Shown here piece by piece: positions 1 to 7,854 of a DNA stretch of 61,705 bases (within the stretch, counting starts at the first letter, position 1; each line of letters starts with the position of its first letter). Made by a program: the position numbers and the translations under genes. The notes under the pieces are model-generated. The model was not told the DNA's origin. It saw only the letters and a program-made list of their open reading frames with translations, and ran no database searches. The DNA is from Sulfurivermis sp040755915 (GTDB taxonomy: Bacteria > Pseudomonadota > Gammaproteobacteria > Thiohalomonadales > Thiohalomonadaceae). Location: contig JBFLWM010000034.1 of assembly GCA_040755915.1 (NCBI GenBank), forward strand, positions 1 to 61,705, in the 5' to 3' direction.

Positions 1-68
1 AATTTAATCTAAGCGCGCCAGCAACCTCGGTATTGCCTTAGCGATACAAGCTTACACAAGGAACAACG

Positions 69-482
69 ATGGAGAATTACGCGTTCACCGAACAGATGAG
101 CGTTCGCGATTACGAGTGCGACTTGCAGGGGATCGTCAACAACGGGGTCTATCAGAACTACCTGGAACACGTGCGCCACGAATACCTGAAGAGCATCGGC
201 ATCGACTTCGCCGGCCTCGCCCGCGAGGGGATAAACCTGGTGGTGGTGCGTGCCGAGCTGGACTACAAATTCCCGCTTACCAGCGGCGACCGCTTCGTCG
301 TCGGCCTCAACATGCGCCGCGAGTCGAAGGCCCGCTTTGCCTTCTACCAGGACATCTACCGCCTGCCCGACGAAAAGCCGGTGATGAAGGCCAGGATCAT
401 CGGCACCGCCCTGAACGGGCGCGGCCGTCCGTCGATCCCGCCGCAGCTGGATGATCTGCTCGGCGAGGTCACCGGCGAATAG
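69..482 (+). CDS. Hotdog-fold acyl-CoA thioesterase (4HBT/YbgC-FadM type)
   Basis: 137-residue single-domain hotdog protein that probably hydrolyses acyl-CoA thioesters in the cytoplasm. Near the N-terminus it has the family pattern D-x-x-G-I-V-N-N-x-x-Y-x-x-Y-x-E-x-x-R (about residues 18-38), where the Asp is the usual catalytic residue. A later RAELDYKFPL stretch matches the core strand of 4-hydroxybenzoyl-CoA thioesterase relatives. Length is normal for the family (130-145). An ACAAGGAA ribosome site lies just upstream of the ATG. It is followed by a degenerate repeat (504-566) and not by a co-directional partner. The fold is secure; the natural substrate cannot be read from sequence. Confidence 0.88.
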   Translation: MENYAFTEQMSVRDYECDLQGIVNNGVYQNYLEHVRHEYLKSIGIDFAGLAREGINLVVVRAELDYKFPLTSGDRFVVGLNMRRESKARFAFYQDIYRLPDEKPVMKARIIGTALNGRGRPSIPPQLDDLLGEVTGE

Positions 483-503
483 AGTAAAAGGGGACGGAGA
501 GGT

Positions 504-566
504 TAGATTTTTACCAACCCCTGACCTGGTCAAGTAAAACCTTGCGATCATATTCAAGCGGAACGC
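504..566 (+). repeat. Diverged direct repeat, copy A (promoter-like)
   Basis: About 61 bp matching 1204-1266 at roughly 48 of 61 positions by hand alignment, without gaps, and offset by exactly 700 bp. Shared blocks include ACCAACCCC, AGTAAAA, ATCATAT and GAACGC. Copy B is the leader of nfsB. Copy A has no nfsB start after it, so it looks like a decayed duplicate of that promoter/leader. It sits in the 271-bp gap between the thioesterase and the small secreted protein, in which I see nothing else definite. Confidence 0.6.
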
Positions 567-753
567 TTGGCAAGCAATTCGGCCAAAGCACAGCTAACGT
601 TAATCCTGCTTGCTGGGTATGGGGCTGAATAATCGGAAGCAGAACACCCGTATGTCCTGCAATTGCAGCGTCTGTCGGGTTGGGCGGCAGATCACGTGCC
701 CGGTTGTTGGCCGTAACGCCGTGACCTGCCTCCCTGTCATCTTCCGGCGGATG

Positions 754-1065
754 TTAGCGGTAGCCGCCGCGACCCATGCCTGAGGCGCGGGCGGCGCCGG
801 AGCCGCTGCCGCGCATGGTGGTGCGGCTGGACATGCTTCTGGTCGTGGTGTCGTCGCCATCGTCGTAGCGGTTCACGGAGTCCGCGCCGCCACCCTGTTG
901 CACGAGATCGAGGAATGTTTCATTGTCGTCTTCGATGCGGGTGTTGTGAATGTCGTTGGGCATGTTGGCCCAGCCGGCCCCCCAGACGCTGTTGTGGTCG
1001 GCAAAGGCGGCGGGGGTGGCGACGATGCTGCCGGCAGCAATCAGTGCGAAAACAGTATTTTTCAT
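754..1065 (-). CDS. Small secreted protein of unknown function
   Basis: 103 residues. The start is the ATG at 1065, preceded by AAGGAG at an 8-nt spacing; the longer reading frame upstream lacks a signal. The protein begins with a Sec signal peptide (KNTVFALIAAGSIV, cleavage probably after AFA). The mature part opens with a distinctive block, VWGAGWANMPNDIHNTR, followed by an acidic stretch and a GGGADSVNR motif. It ends in a low-complexity tail rich in Ser, Arg, Gly and Met. No Cys and no known catalytic motif. The conserved-looking W/N-rich block suggests a small exported family, but I cannot assign a role. It is divergent from nfsB. Confidence 0.72.
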   Translation of the reverse strand: MKNTVFALIAAGSIVATPAAFADHNSVWGAGWANMPNDIHNTRIEDDNETFLDLVQQGGGADSVNRYDDGDDTTTRSMSSRTTMRGSGSGAARASGMGRGGYR

Positions 1066-1203
1066 GGTGCTTGCTCCTTGTTGGGAAATTTGTCTGACAA
1101 CAAGGCGAATAACGGACCTTGCCTGTGGCCGTTGACCCGGTTGCCGCCGGTGTTTCTGAACTGTGACACAGGTCCCGAACGTCCCCGTCGCCAAGCGGGG
1201 GAT

Positions 1204-1266
1204 TTAATTTTGACCAACCCCCGACTGGTTTGAGTAAAATCTCGCAATCATATCCAAGCAGAACGC
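1204..1266 (+). promoter_or_regulatory. nfsB promoter/leader (repeat copy B)
   Basis: Contains TTGACC (1210-1215) and TAAAAT (1235-1240). These resemble -35 and -10 boxes, but the 19-bp spacer is long. An ACCA/TGGT half-dyad lies between them. It is the second copy of the degenerate repeat at 504-566. The boxes could be coincidental. Confidence 0.45.
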
Positions 1267-1271
1267 CCACC

Positions 1272-1925
1272 ATGAACATCACCCAGATCGCCGCCACCCG
1301 TTACACCACCAAGGCCTACGACCCGCACAAGCGCATCGGTGCCGCGCAGATGGAGCAGATCCAGACGCTGCTGCGCTACGCGCCGTCGTCGATCAATTCG
1401 CAGCCCTGGCATTTCATCATCGCCGGCTCCGAGACGGGCAAGGCGCGCATCGCGCAGGCCACCACCGGGCCCTACAGCGCCAATGACGCCAAGGTGCGCA
1501 ACTGTTCCCATGTGGTGGTGCTGTGCGCCCGCACCGAGCTGACCGATGCCCATCTGGCCCATGTGCTGGATCAGGAGGAGAAGGACGGCCGCTTCAAGAG
1601 CGCGGAGGCGAAGGCGGGGACGGGCAAGGGCCGGATGTTCTACGCCAATCTGCACCGCGAGGATCTGCAGGACACGCCGCACTGGATGGAGAAGCAGGTC
1701 TACCTCGCCCTCGGCACCCTGCTGCTCGGCGCCGGTGCGCTGGAGATCGACGCCACGCCCATCGAGGGCTTCGACCGCGCCATTCTCGACCGCGAACTCG
1801 GCCTGCAAGAGCAGGGCCTGACCTCGGTGGTGCTGGTCGCCCTCGGCTACCGCAGCGCCGATGACCCCAACGCCGCGCTGCCCAAGTCGCGTCTGCCGGC
1901 GGATGAGGTGTTTAGCTTTCTCTAG
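1272..1925 (+). CDS. nfsB: Oxygen-insensitive NAD(P)H nitroreductase NfsB
   Basis: 217 residues from the ATG at 1272, exactly the length of E. coli NfsB. The annotated start at 1230 would add a 14-residue tail that the family lacks. It is an FMN flavoprotein reducing nitroaromatics and quinones with NAD(P)H in the cytoplasm. Recognisable blocks: RYTTKAYDP (FMN phosphate), YAPSSINSQPWHFI, DQEEKDGRF, MEKQVYLALGTLLLGA, PIEGFD and the C-terminal LPKSRLP. No internal damage. It stands alone, divergent from the small secreted protein, with a possible promoter at 1204-1266. Confidence 0.93.
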   Translation: MNITQIAATRYTTKAYDPHKRIGAAQMEQIQTLLRYAPSSINSQPWHFIIAGSETGKARIAQATTGPYSANDAKVRNCSHVVVLCARTELTDAHLAHVLDQEEKDGRFKSAEAKAGTGKGRMFYANLHREDLQDTPHWMEKQVYLALGTLLLGAGALEIDATPIEGFDRAILDRELGLQEQGLTSVVLVALGYRSADDPNAALPKSRLPADEVFSFL

Positions 1926-2245
1926 CGGGGAGCGGAAAACTCCGTCGCCCTGAGGGAGTGGCGTTGAGGGGAGGAAATGGCGGTACTGCGTTTATTTTTG
2001 ATCCCCTCATCCTGTCCTTCTCCCTGAGGGAGAAGGGACCACAGCTACATGGATGCTGTTACCCGTCATCCCTGTCCTTAATTCGGACGTCCCGTCATCC
2101 ACCCATTGGGCCAGCCTGCGGCTGTTCAAATCTACTCCGGGCGGATTTGTCCCTGGGGGATAAAGAGTTTTGGATCACACGATACTGGCTCTATTAGAGG
2201 TAAACTCACAGGCCAGTTGAATGGCCTCCACAACCAAGGAAAGGA
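1926..2245. other. Intergenic region with REP-like hairpin
   Basis: 320 bp with no convincing gene. It holds the perfect 10-bp palindrome CCTTCTCCCT-G-AGGGAGAAGG (2016-2036), preceded by CCCCTCATCCTGT and by another CCCTGAGGGAG at about 1950, in the style of intergenic palindromic repeats common in Proteobacteria. A second small hairpin, AGGCCA-GTTGAA-TGGCCT, lies around 2211-2228, just before the hydrolase ribosome site. The spacer may also act as a terminator for nfsB, but no clear U-run is present. Confidence 0.5.
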
Positions 2246-3121
2246 ATGCCTGTCATGAAAATCCCGAAGTTCCGTTTCACTGAACTGTTTGTTGTTGCCC
2301 TGCTGGTTGTTTTGTCCGGCTGCAGCCCGATGGCGGCGAAGGATTCCGCCCAGACGCATGTGGTGGCGAGTGCCGCCGACGGCAGCCCGATCCGCTACGG
2401 CGTGCGCGGCGCGGGTGATGTGACCCTGGTGTTCGTGCACTGCTGGACCTGCAACCACACCTTCTGGGACAGGCAGGTCGAGCATTTCAGCCGCGACTAC
2501 CGCGTGGTCTGGCTGGATCTCGCCGGCCATGGCGACTCGGGCAGCCGGCGCGAGCGCTATACCATGCAGGCCTTCGGCCAGGACGTGGCCTCGGTGGTGG
2601 AGGCGGTCGGCGCGCAGCGGGTGGTGCTGATTGGCCATTCCATGGGCGGCCCGGTGTCCGTCGAGGCGGCGGGGCGCCTGGGCGGCAAGGTGCTGGGCAT
2701 CGTCGGTGTCGACACCTTCCATACGAGTTTTCCCTATCCGCAGACGGAGGCCGCGATCGCCGCGCTGGTGAAACCGTTCGAGGACAATTTCCCCATGACG
2801 ACGCAGCAGATGATCGGCACCATGTTCACGCCGCAGTCCGATCCGGCGGTGAAGGCGTGGGTGCTGACACAGTTCGACGGCTCGAAAAAGGCGCTCGGTG
2901 TCAGCGCCATGTACGAACTGCTGCGCTGGAAGGCGGCCGGTAATCTGGCGCGCTACACGGGGCCGCTGCGCAACATCAACGCCGCGCCGACCGGCAAGGA
3001 GCAGCCGCTGCATTCCAGCGTCGTGCTCATCCCCGGCGTGGGCCATTTCGTGGCACAGGAAAAGCCCGAACAGTTCAACGCCGTTTTGCAGGGAATCGTC
3101 GACGAATTCGTCGTCCGCTAG
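2246..3121 (+). CDS. Alpha/beta-hydrolase lipoprotein
   Basis: 291 residues from the ATG at 2246; an in-frame ATG at 2255 is also well placed behind the AAGGAAAGGA ribosome site. The N-terminus is a lipoprotein signal with lipobox LSGC, so the enzyme is probably anchored in the cell envelope. The hydrolase core shows an oxyanion region around HCWTCNHTFW, the nucleophile elbow GHSMGG (Ser), an acid region around VGVDTF and the catalytic His in GVGHFVAQEKPEQF. Typical esterase/lactonase-like size. The substrate is unknown. It is a single gene upstream of the hemerythrin. Confidence 0.85.
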   Translation: MPVMKIPKFRFTELFVVALLVVLSGCSPMAAKDSAQTHVVASAADGSPIRYGVRGAGDVTLVFVHCWTCNHTFWDRQVEHFSRDYRVVWLDLAGHGDSGSRRERYTMQAFGQDVASVVEAVGAQRVVLIGHSMGGPVSVEAAGRLGGKVLGIVGVDTFHTSFPYPQTEAAIAALVKPFEDNFPMTTQQMIGTMFTPQSDPAVKAWVLTQFDGSKKALGVSAMYELLRWKAAGNLARYTGPLRNINAAPTGKEQPLHSSVVLIPGVGHFVAQEKPEQFNAVLQGIVDEFVVR

Positions 3122-3255
3122 GCAGCCCTATATATTTCGTGGTTGTCGCCGGGTGAACATCGTCTTACCCTGTGTGCTGGGTGTCCGTTCGCGGCAGGGG
3201 CACAGGTCGCATGCGAACGACACAGTCGAACAACAAAAACAACAAAGGAAGCGCG

Positions 3256-3663
3256 ATGGCCCACTTGAGCTGGACGCACGAGATGTCTACCGGCATCGAT
3301 GAGCAGGATGAGCAGCACCAGCGGCTCATCAGTCTCATCAATCGACTCAATGACACGGTTCACGACGGCAAGGATGCCGAGATACTGGGCTCGGTACTCG
3401 CAGAGCTGGCGGACTACGCTGTTTATCATTTCGGTTATGAAGAGCAGTTGATGCACAAGCATGCCTATCCCGGTGCCGCTGCCCACAAGATGGAGCATCA
3501 GCGCTTCATCGAATGGATGGCCGACATCAGGAAGAAGCTGCGTCAGGGTGACACCGTGGCATCGAACCAGGTCATCAACTTCCTGCGCCTGTGGGTCACC
3601 GGCCACATCATGAAGACAGACAGGGAAATGGGGATGGCGCTGCGCAAGGTGGCGTCAGCCTAG
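3256..3663 (+). CDS. Bacteriohemerythrin (single domain)
   Basis: 135 residues from the ATG at 3256, preceded by AAAGGAAG; the upstream extension is rejected because it lacks the family start. It is an oxygen-binding di-iron four-helix protein. The ligand pattern is complete: W-T-H, DEQHQRLI, HFGYEEQLM, HKMEHQRF and HIMKTDREM give the five His plus Glu/Asp ligands. Such proteins carry or sense O2 in microaerophiles. It is convergent with the HD-GYP gene. A second, different hemerythrin lies at 43010-43420. Confidence 0.92.
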   Translation: MAHLSWTHEMSTGIDEQDEQHQRLISLINRLNDTVHDGKDAEILGSVLAELADYAVYHFGYEEQLMHKHAYPGAAAHKMEHQRFIEWMADIRKKLRQGDTVASNQVINFLRLWVTGHIMKTDREMGMALRKVASA

Positions 3664-3704
3664 AACGCCCTTTGCCGTTCCGGAAGCGGCGGTCCCCCGG
3701 CATG

Positions 3705-4859
3705 TCAGCCGAGGGGATCGTCGGTAAATTTATTCTGGATCTCCTCTACTACAGCCCTGTTTTTCTTGAGTGCCGCGACACATTGCGGGTCGAGCTTGCT
3801 GCCGCTGATACGTTCCAGCTCGTCGAACGCTGCGGCATTGCTCCAGGCGTCCTTGTAGGGGCGTGAACTGGTGAGGGCGTCAAAAATGTCGGCAACGGCA
3901 ATGATGCGCGCGGCCAGGGGGATCTTCCCGCCACTCAGGCCATGGGGGTAGCCGCTGCCGTCGATAGCCTCATGATGCAGCTCAACGATGTCGCGCAACA
4001 TCATGGTGTGCCTCATGCCTTGCAGGCGGAGATTGGTCAGCATGCGGTCGACGATGTCGCGGCCGATGAGGGTGTGCTTCTTCATGGCGTCGAACTCCTC
4101 CTCGGTCAGGCGTCCGGGTTTGAGGAGGATGCGGTCAGGAACCGCGATCTTGCCAACATCGTGCAGGGGGGCGAACTGGTAGATGTATTCTACGTATTCA
4201 TCATTAAGCCCATGCAGCGGCGCGACTTCGGTGGCGATCACGCGTGTATAACGCGACATGCGTTGCAGATGGGCGCCGGTTTCCGGATCGCGATGCTGGC
4301 TCAGGTCCAGTGCGGAACTTATCGAGCCGCGCAGGACATTGGTCATGTCGATCTCTTTGAGCACCAGCAGACTGATCAGGTAAACGAACGGGGAGAGTCC
4401 GTGGCAGGCCGGTTCCGAGAACACGTTCTTGTGGCGTGAATTCATGAAAATGAAGCCGGCCAGTGCGCTGTCGCTGTAAAAAGGAATCGTGAAACTGGAA
4501 CTGTAGCCGCTCTTGCCCAGGGCGGTGGCATGGACTTTGTTGACGCCATCGAAGATGGTGGTGTCATTGACCACACGGGCATTGCCGCTGCGGGCGATTT
4601 CGCTGAGTGATGACGAGGCACTCAATGTGGTTTCGTAGAACTGGAGTGGCGTCTCGTTCTTCGAGCTGTAGATGAAGGTTTTCAGCAGATCCCGTTCCGG
4701 CTCATACATCGCCACCGCAATGCGGTCGATGAACGGGTAGTGGCCGCGTACCTCATCATGGACGAGGACCAGCTTGTCGGAAATGGATTTGTTGTGCCCC
4801 AGCCCGGCGAGCGTGTCGTGATAGGGCGTGACGGGTGTGAATATGGTCTTGTCATCCAT
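3705..4859 (-). CDS. GAF/HD-GYP cyclic-di-GMP phosphodiesterase
   Basis: 384-residue cytoplasmic signalling protein. Residues about 20-165 look like a GAF-type sensor (weak similarity, fold inferred). Residues about 175-365 form an HD-GYP domain with HDVGKI (H233-D234), ELHHEAIDGSGYPHGL (HH at 295-296, GYP at 303-305), and downstream RIIAVADIFDALTS and RPYK. All signature residues for di- or tri-metal c-di-GMP hydrolysis are present, so it should be active. The ATG at 4859 opens into a 350-bp divergent spacer containing a dyad (4939-4973) that may control it. No transmembrane segment. Confidence 0.9.
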   Translation of the reverse strand: MDDKTIFTPVTPYHDTLAGLGHNKSISDKLVLVHDEVRGHYPFIDRIAVAMYEPERDLLKTFIYSSKNETPLQFYETTLSASSSLSEIARSGNARVVNDTTIFDGVNKVHATALGKSGYSSSFTIPFYSDSALAGFIFMNSRHKNVFSEPACHGLSPFVYLISLLVLKEIDMTNVLRGSISSALDLSQHRDPETGAHLQRMSRYTRVIATEVAPLHGLNDEYVEYIYQFAPLHDVGKIAVPDRILLKPGRLTEEEFDAMKKHTLIGRDIVDRMLTNLRLQGMRHTMMLRDIVELHHEAIDGSGYPHGLSGGKIPLAARIIAVADIFDALTSSRPYKDAWSNAAAFDELERISGSKLDPQCVAALKKNRAVVEEIQNKFTDDPLG

Positions 4860-5210
4860 TACTGTAACCCGTAGTTATATTTTTCTTATGCATCGTATCG
4901 GACGGCCATGGCAGCCTGTCTTCAATCGATTGGGATATTTATGACAAGGATGATTCTTGCATCAATGTCATAAGGATGGCCAGTATGACAGATGGCCGTT
5001 CAGCGGAACAGGTCGCAGCCGGGGCGGGCACGGGATGCGGTGTCAGGTGGTGACGGCATGCGATGTGGATGTAATTGCTCGGTCTTGTGGATACAAAGCC
5101 GGAACTTGTGGGTGTTGCTTGGTTATTGCGGCACGTCACAGGACTGTGTGGTGAGTGCGGGCACACTTGGTAACATCGGTCACATCGCTGGAATACAAAA
5201 AGGAGTCGTC
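4860..5210. other. Divergent intergenic region
   Basis: 351 bp between the HD-GYP gene (minus) and the C13 peptidase (plus). An open frame extends upstream of the peptidase start through this region, but its translation is unlike the protein and has no ribosome site, so I treat it as non-coding. The only clear structure is the dyad at 4939-4973. Confidence 0.5.
4939..4973. promoter_or_regulatory. Nested inverted repeat, candidate operator
   Basis: TTATGACA (4939-4946) and TGTCATAA (4966-4973) are a perfect 8-bp inverted pair. Inside them, TGAT (4951-4954) and ATCA (4961-4964) form a second shorter pair. The site lies 80-115 bp upstream of the HD-GYP start in the divergent spacer. The regulator is unknown. 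Confidence 0.45.
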
Positions 5211-6641
5211 ATGCCATCCAGGGAACCGGGAGTGCATCCCCTTCTGCAGAATCTGCGTGCCGGCCTGCGCATCGGGCTCGGACGGCGCTTCGACCCCGAC
5301 GCAGTGCATGTCGACGCGCACCAGGCGGTGGGGCTGTTTCTGATCGCCCTGGCGCTGACCCTGCTGGCAGATTTCATCCATACCGAGCCGGAGCGGGAAT
5401 TCAACGCCTGGGGCGTCATCAGCCATTTGGCGACGTATGCGCTGTTTCTGTTCGCCGCCTATCTTGCCGCACAGGCGCATCGGCGGCTCGATCGCTTTGG
5501 CCTGCTGCTGATCGTGATGCTGGCGGCGGAGCCGGTGGGGCGGGGTGTGGCCGAGCTCTACCGGCAGGTGGCGGAGTCTGCCGATGACATGTGGACCGCA
5601 TGGGGCGTGTATGCGCTGCTGGTGGGCTGGTTCTATTGGGTGGCGTACCGTGCCCAGTCCCGGGTGTTTGCCAGCGGGCGCGGCCGCACGGCGGTTGCCG
5701 CCGCCGTGTATATGGGCGTGCTGGTGGCGAATTCGCTGGTGCTGCCGCACGCCGACGCCTGGTATACGGTTTACACCGGCGACGAGGCGCCGGAAAAACC
5801 GGTGCTCGATGTGGAGGCCACCTATTACGCCCAGCCTGAACTGCTGGCCGCGGCGCTTGACGGCCTGCAGCCGCAGCGTCCCGGCGTGCCCGACATCTAT
5901 TTCGTCGGCGTGGCCGGCTGGGCCGAGCAGGATGTGTTCCTGCGCGAGGTGCGTGCCGTGCGCGAATTGTTCGACACGCGCTTCGACACCGCCGGCCGTT
6001 CCCTGCTGCTCATCAACAATCCGCAGACGGTGGGGGAGGTGCCCCTGGCCAATGCCACGAATCTGCAACGGGTGTTGCGGCGTCTCGGCGAGGTCATGGA
6101 CCCGGAAGAGGACATGCTGTTTCTCTACCTGACCTCGCACGGCTCCAGGGAGCACGAATTCGCCATGCACTACTGGCCGCTGCGGCTCAACGATATCCCC
6201 GCCGCGCGCCTCGGCGCGATGCTGGCGGAATCGCCCATCCGCTGGCGCGCGGTGGTCATCTCCGCCTGTTATTCCGGGGGCTTCATTCCGCCGCTGAATG
6301 ATGCCGGCAGCCTGGTGCTGACCGCGGCCGCCGCCGATCGCCAATCCTTCGGCTGCAGCAACGAAAATGCCTGGACCTATTTCGGCGAGGCCTATTTCGA
6401 GCGTGCGCTGAAGCAGACCCGTTCCTTTACCGCCGCCTTCCAGCAGGCGGCCGGCGCCATCGCCGAGCGCGAGGCGCGCGAGAAGCTGGAGCCTTCGCTG
6501 CCGCAGTCCTGGGTGGGGGAGGAGATGGCGGCGTATCTGCCCCGGCTGGAGCAGCATCTGGCGACGCTGGATGCCGCGGCACCGGCGGCGCTGGCGGATT
6601 GTGGCGCCACGTCAGCAGCGGAGACAGCGCCCTGCCGATGA
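5211..6641 (+). CDS. Membrane-anchored C13-family (legumain-like) peptidase
   Basis: 476 residues from the ATG at 5211 behind AAAAGGAG. The N-terminal third has several hydrophobic segments (around residues 40-60, 75-95, 100-120, 140-155 and 165-185), then an extracytoplasmic catalytic domain. That domain carries the caspase-fold dyad: His in LTSHGSREH (H310) and Cys in VVISACYSGG (C353), as in peptidase family C13. The substrate is unknown; bacterial members are largely uncharacterised. It ends at a strong bidirectional terminator opposite the omptin gene, so two unrelated envelope proteases sit tail to tail. Confidence 0.85.
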   Translation: MPSREPGVHPLLQNLRAGLRIGLGRRFDPDAVHVDAHQAVGLFLIALALTLLADFIHTEPEREFNAWGVISHLATYALFLFAAYLAAQAHRRLDRFGLLLIVMLAAEPVGRGVAELYRQVAESADDMWTAWGVYALLVGWFYWVAYRAQSRVFASGRGRTAVAAAVYMGVLVANSLVLPHADAWYTVYTGDEAPEKPVLDVEATYYAQPELLAAALDGLQPQRPGVPDIYFVGVAGWAEQDVFLREVRAVRELFDTRFDTAGRSLLLINNPQTVGEVPLANATNLQRVLRRLGEVMDPEEDMLFLYLTSHGSREHEFAMHYWPLRLNDIPAARLGAMLAESPIRWRAVVISACYSGGFIPPLNDAGSLVLTAAAADRQSFGCSNENAWTYFGEAYFERALKQTRSFTAAFQQAAGAIAEREAREKLEPSLPQSWVGEEMAAYLPRLEQHLATLDAAAPAALADCGATSAAETAPCR

Positions 6642-6690
6642 ACCCGTGTTGCCGCAGCGCATTTGCGCGGGCGCGTCCGGATCCGGAAAA

Positions 6691-6722
6691 ACAGAAAGGC
6701 ACCCGTGCGGGTGCCTTTCTGT
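6691..6722. terminator. Bidirectional intrinsic terminator
   Basis: Perfect 15-bp stem (ACAGAAAGGCACCCG / CGGGTGCCTTTCTGT) with a two-base centre, A-rich on the left and T-containing on the right. It lies between the convergent C13 peptidase and omptin genes and can serve both strands. Confidence 0.9.
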
Positions 6723-6740
6723 CCGGGAGTTGCAGCGCGG

Positions 6741-7721
6741 CTACATCCGGTAGTTGAGCCCCAGCGACAGCAGGGTGGAGCTGTGGTCGAGGCCGGCGGC
6801 ATCGCCGGGATAGTAGCTGGTGGCGCCGGTGGTCAGGTCGGTGATGGTGGTCGGTCCCTTGACCTCGCTGTAGACCGAATGGGAGACGCCGAAGGTGAGG
6901 TCCAGGTTCGTGTCCAGTGCGACGTCGATGTTCAGCTGCAGATCGAGCCACTGGCCGTCCGTGCCGCTTTCCTCGAAGCGCAGGTCGCGCAGGTGGTGGA
7001 TGTCGATGTCCTCGCCCTTGGCCCAGACACTGTAACGGGCGCTGAAGTCCGCGGTGACGCGGCGGCCGCTGACCATGCTGGTGGAGCGGAGGCCGACACC
7101 GAGGTAGGGCACTTCCCAGGTCTGCTCGTAGGAAATCACCGGAACATCGGCAAATACCAGATAGGTGTCGCGGTAGGTTACGTTTGAATAAATGGCCGTA
7201 CCGCCCCTGGCCTGCCAGTCGAAGTGATCGCGGCGGTAACCGAGCAGGGCGTAGACATCGAATCGTTCGTTTGCGTTGCGATGCAGCAGGAACTCGCCGC
7301 TGATATCGATGCGGTTGGCATCGCGCACGGTGGTGTCGGGATGCTGCGAGCGCTCGCTCCAGTCGAGGCCGATATAGAACCAGTCGTAGTCGGTCATGTA
7401 GCCATCGCCGTCACCGGCGTTGGTCCAGTAGTCGACGCCGAGGGCAAAGCCCTCGCTGAAGCGGTGGCGCAGGTTGATGCCGGCCATCAACACGTCATCC
7501 AGCTCCCACTGCAGTTCACTGAGCTTGTAGCCGGGGATGCCGCTGGCGCTGCCGTCGGCGTCGTAGACATACTCACCCGATTCCCCACTCATCATGCCGG
7601 CCTTGAGGCTGATCTGGGTCATGCCGTCATCGCTGATGGCCACGGTCTGCGCGGCGGCGCCCAGCGACAGGCCGCACAGCATGAGGGCCAGAGCGGCGGT
7701 CTGGAGCGAAGTCCTGTTCAT
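6741..7721 (-). CDS. Omptin-family outer-membrane aspartyl protease
   Basis: 326 residues: Sec signal (cleavage near AAAQ, residue 25) and a ten-strand beta-barrel ending in the typical ...LGLNYRM. Omptin hallmarks are present: KLSELQW (66-72), the catalytic pair in TDYDW (D111, D113), HPDT, GYRRDHFDWQARGG and the Asp-His couple in EDIDIHH (D240, H242, corresponding to D210/H212 of OmpT). It is therefore expected to cleave peptides at the cell surface, usually next to basic residues. Length is close to OmpT/Pla. Convergent with the C13 peptidase across the shared terminator. Confidence 0.88.
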   Translation of the reverse strand: MNRTSLQTAALALMLCGLSLGAAAQTVAISDDGMTQISLKAGMMSGESGEYVYDADGSASGIPGYKLSELQWELDDVLMAGINLRHRFSEGFALGVDYWTNAGDGDGYMTDYDWFYIGLDWSERSQHPDTTVRDANRIDISGEFLLHRNANERFDVYALLGYRRDHFDWQARGGTAIYSNVTYRDTYLVFADVPVISYEQTWEVPYLGVGLRSTSMVSGRRVTADFSARYSVWAKGEDIDIHHLRDLRFEESGTDGQWLDLQLNIDVALDTNLDLTFGVSHSVYSEVKGPTTITDLTTGATSYYPGDAAGLDHSSTLLSLGLNYRM

Positions 7722-7854
7722 CTTATTTTTCTCCCTGGGTCAGGCTGCCCCCCGGCAGCGTGGTTAGACAAGGTCCATCTGACGGTGTGAATCGCCCGTT
7801 ATTGTACACATCGTCACGATGATTGCAGCAGGGTTGCCGGTACAGGCAGTGGCC

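Noticed and set aside
1210..1240. Firm sigma-70 promoter call for nfsB
   Set aside because: TTGACC and TAAAAT are attractive, but the 19-bp spacer is outside the usual 16-18, so it is only kept at low confidence.
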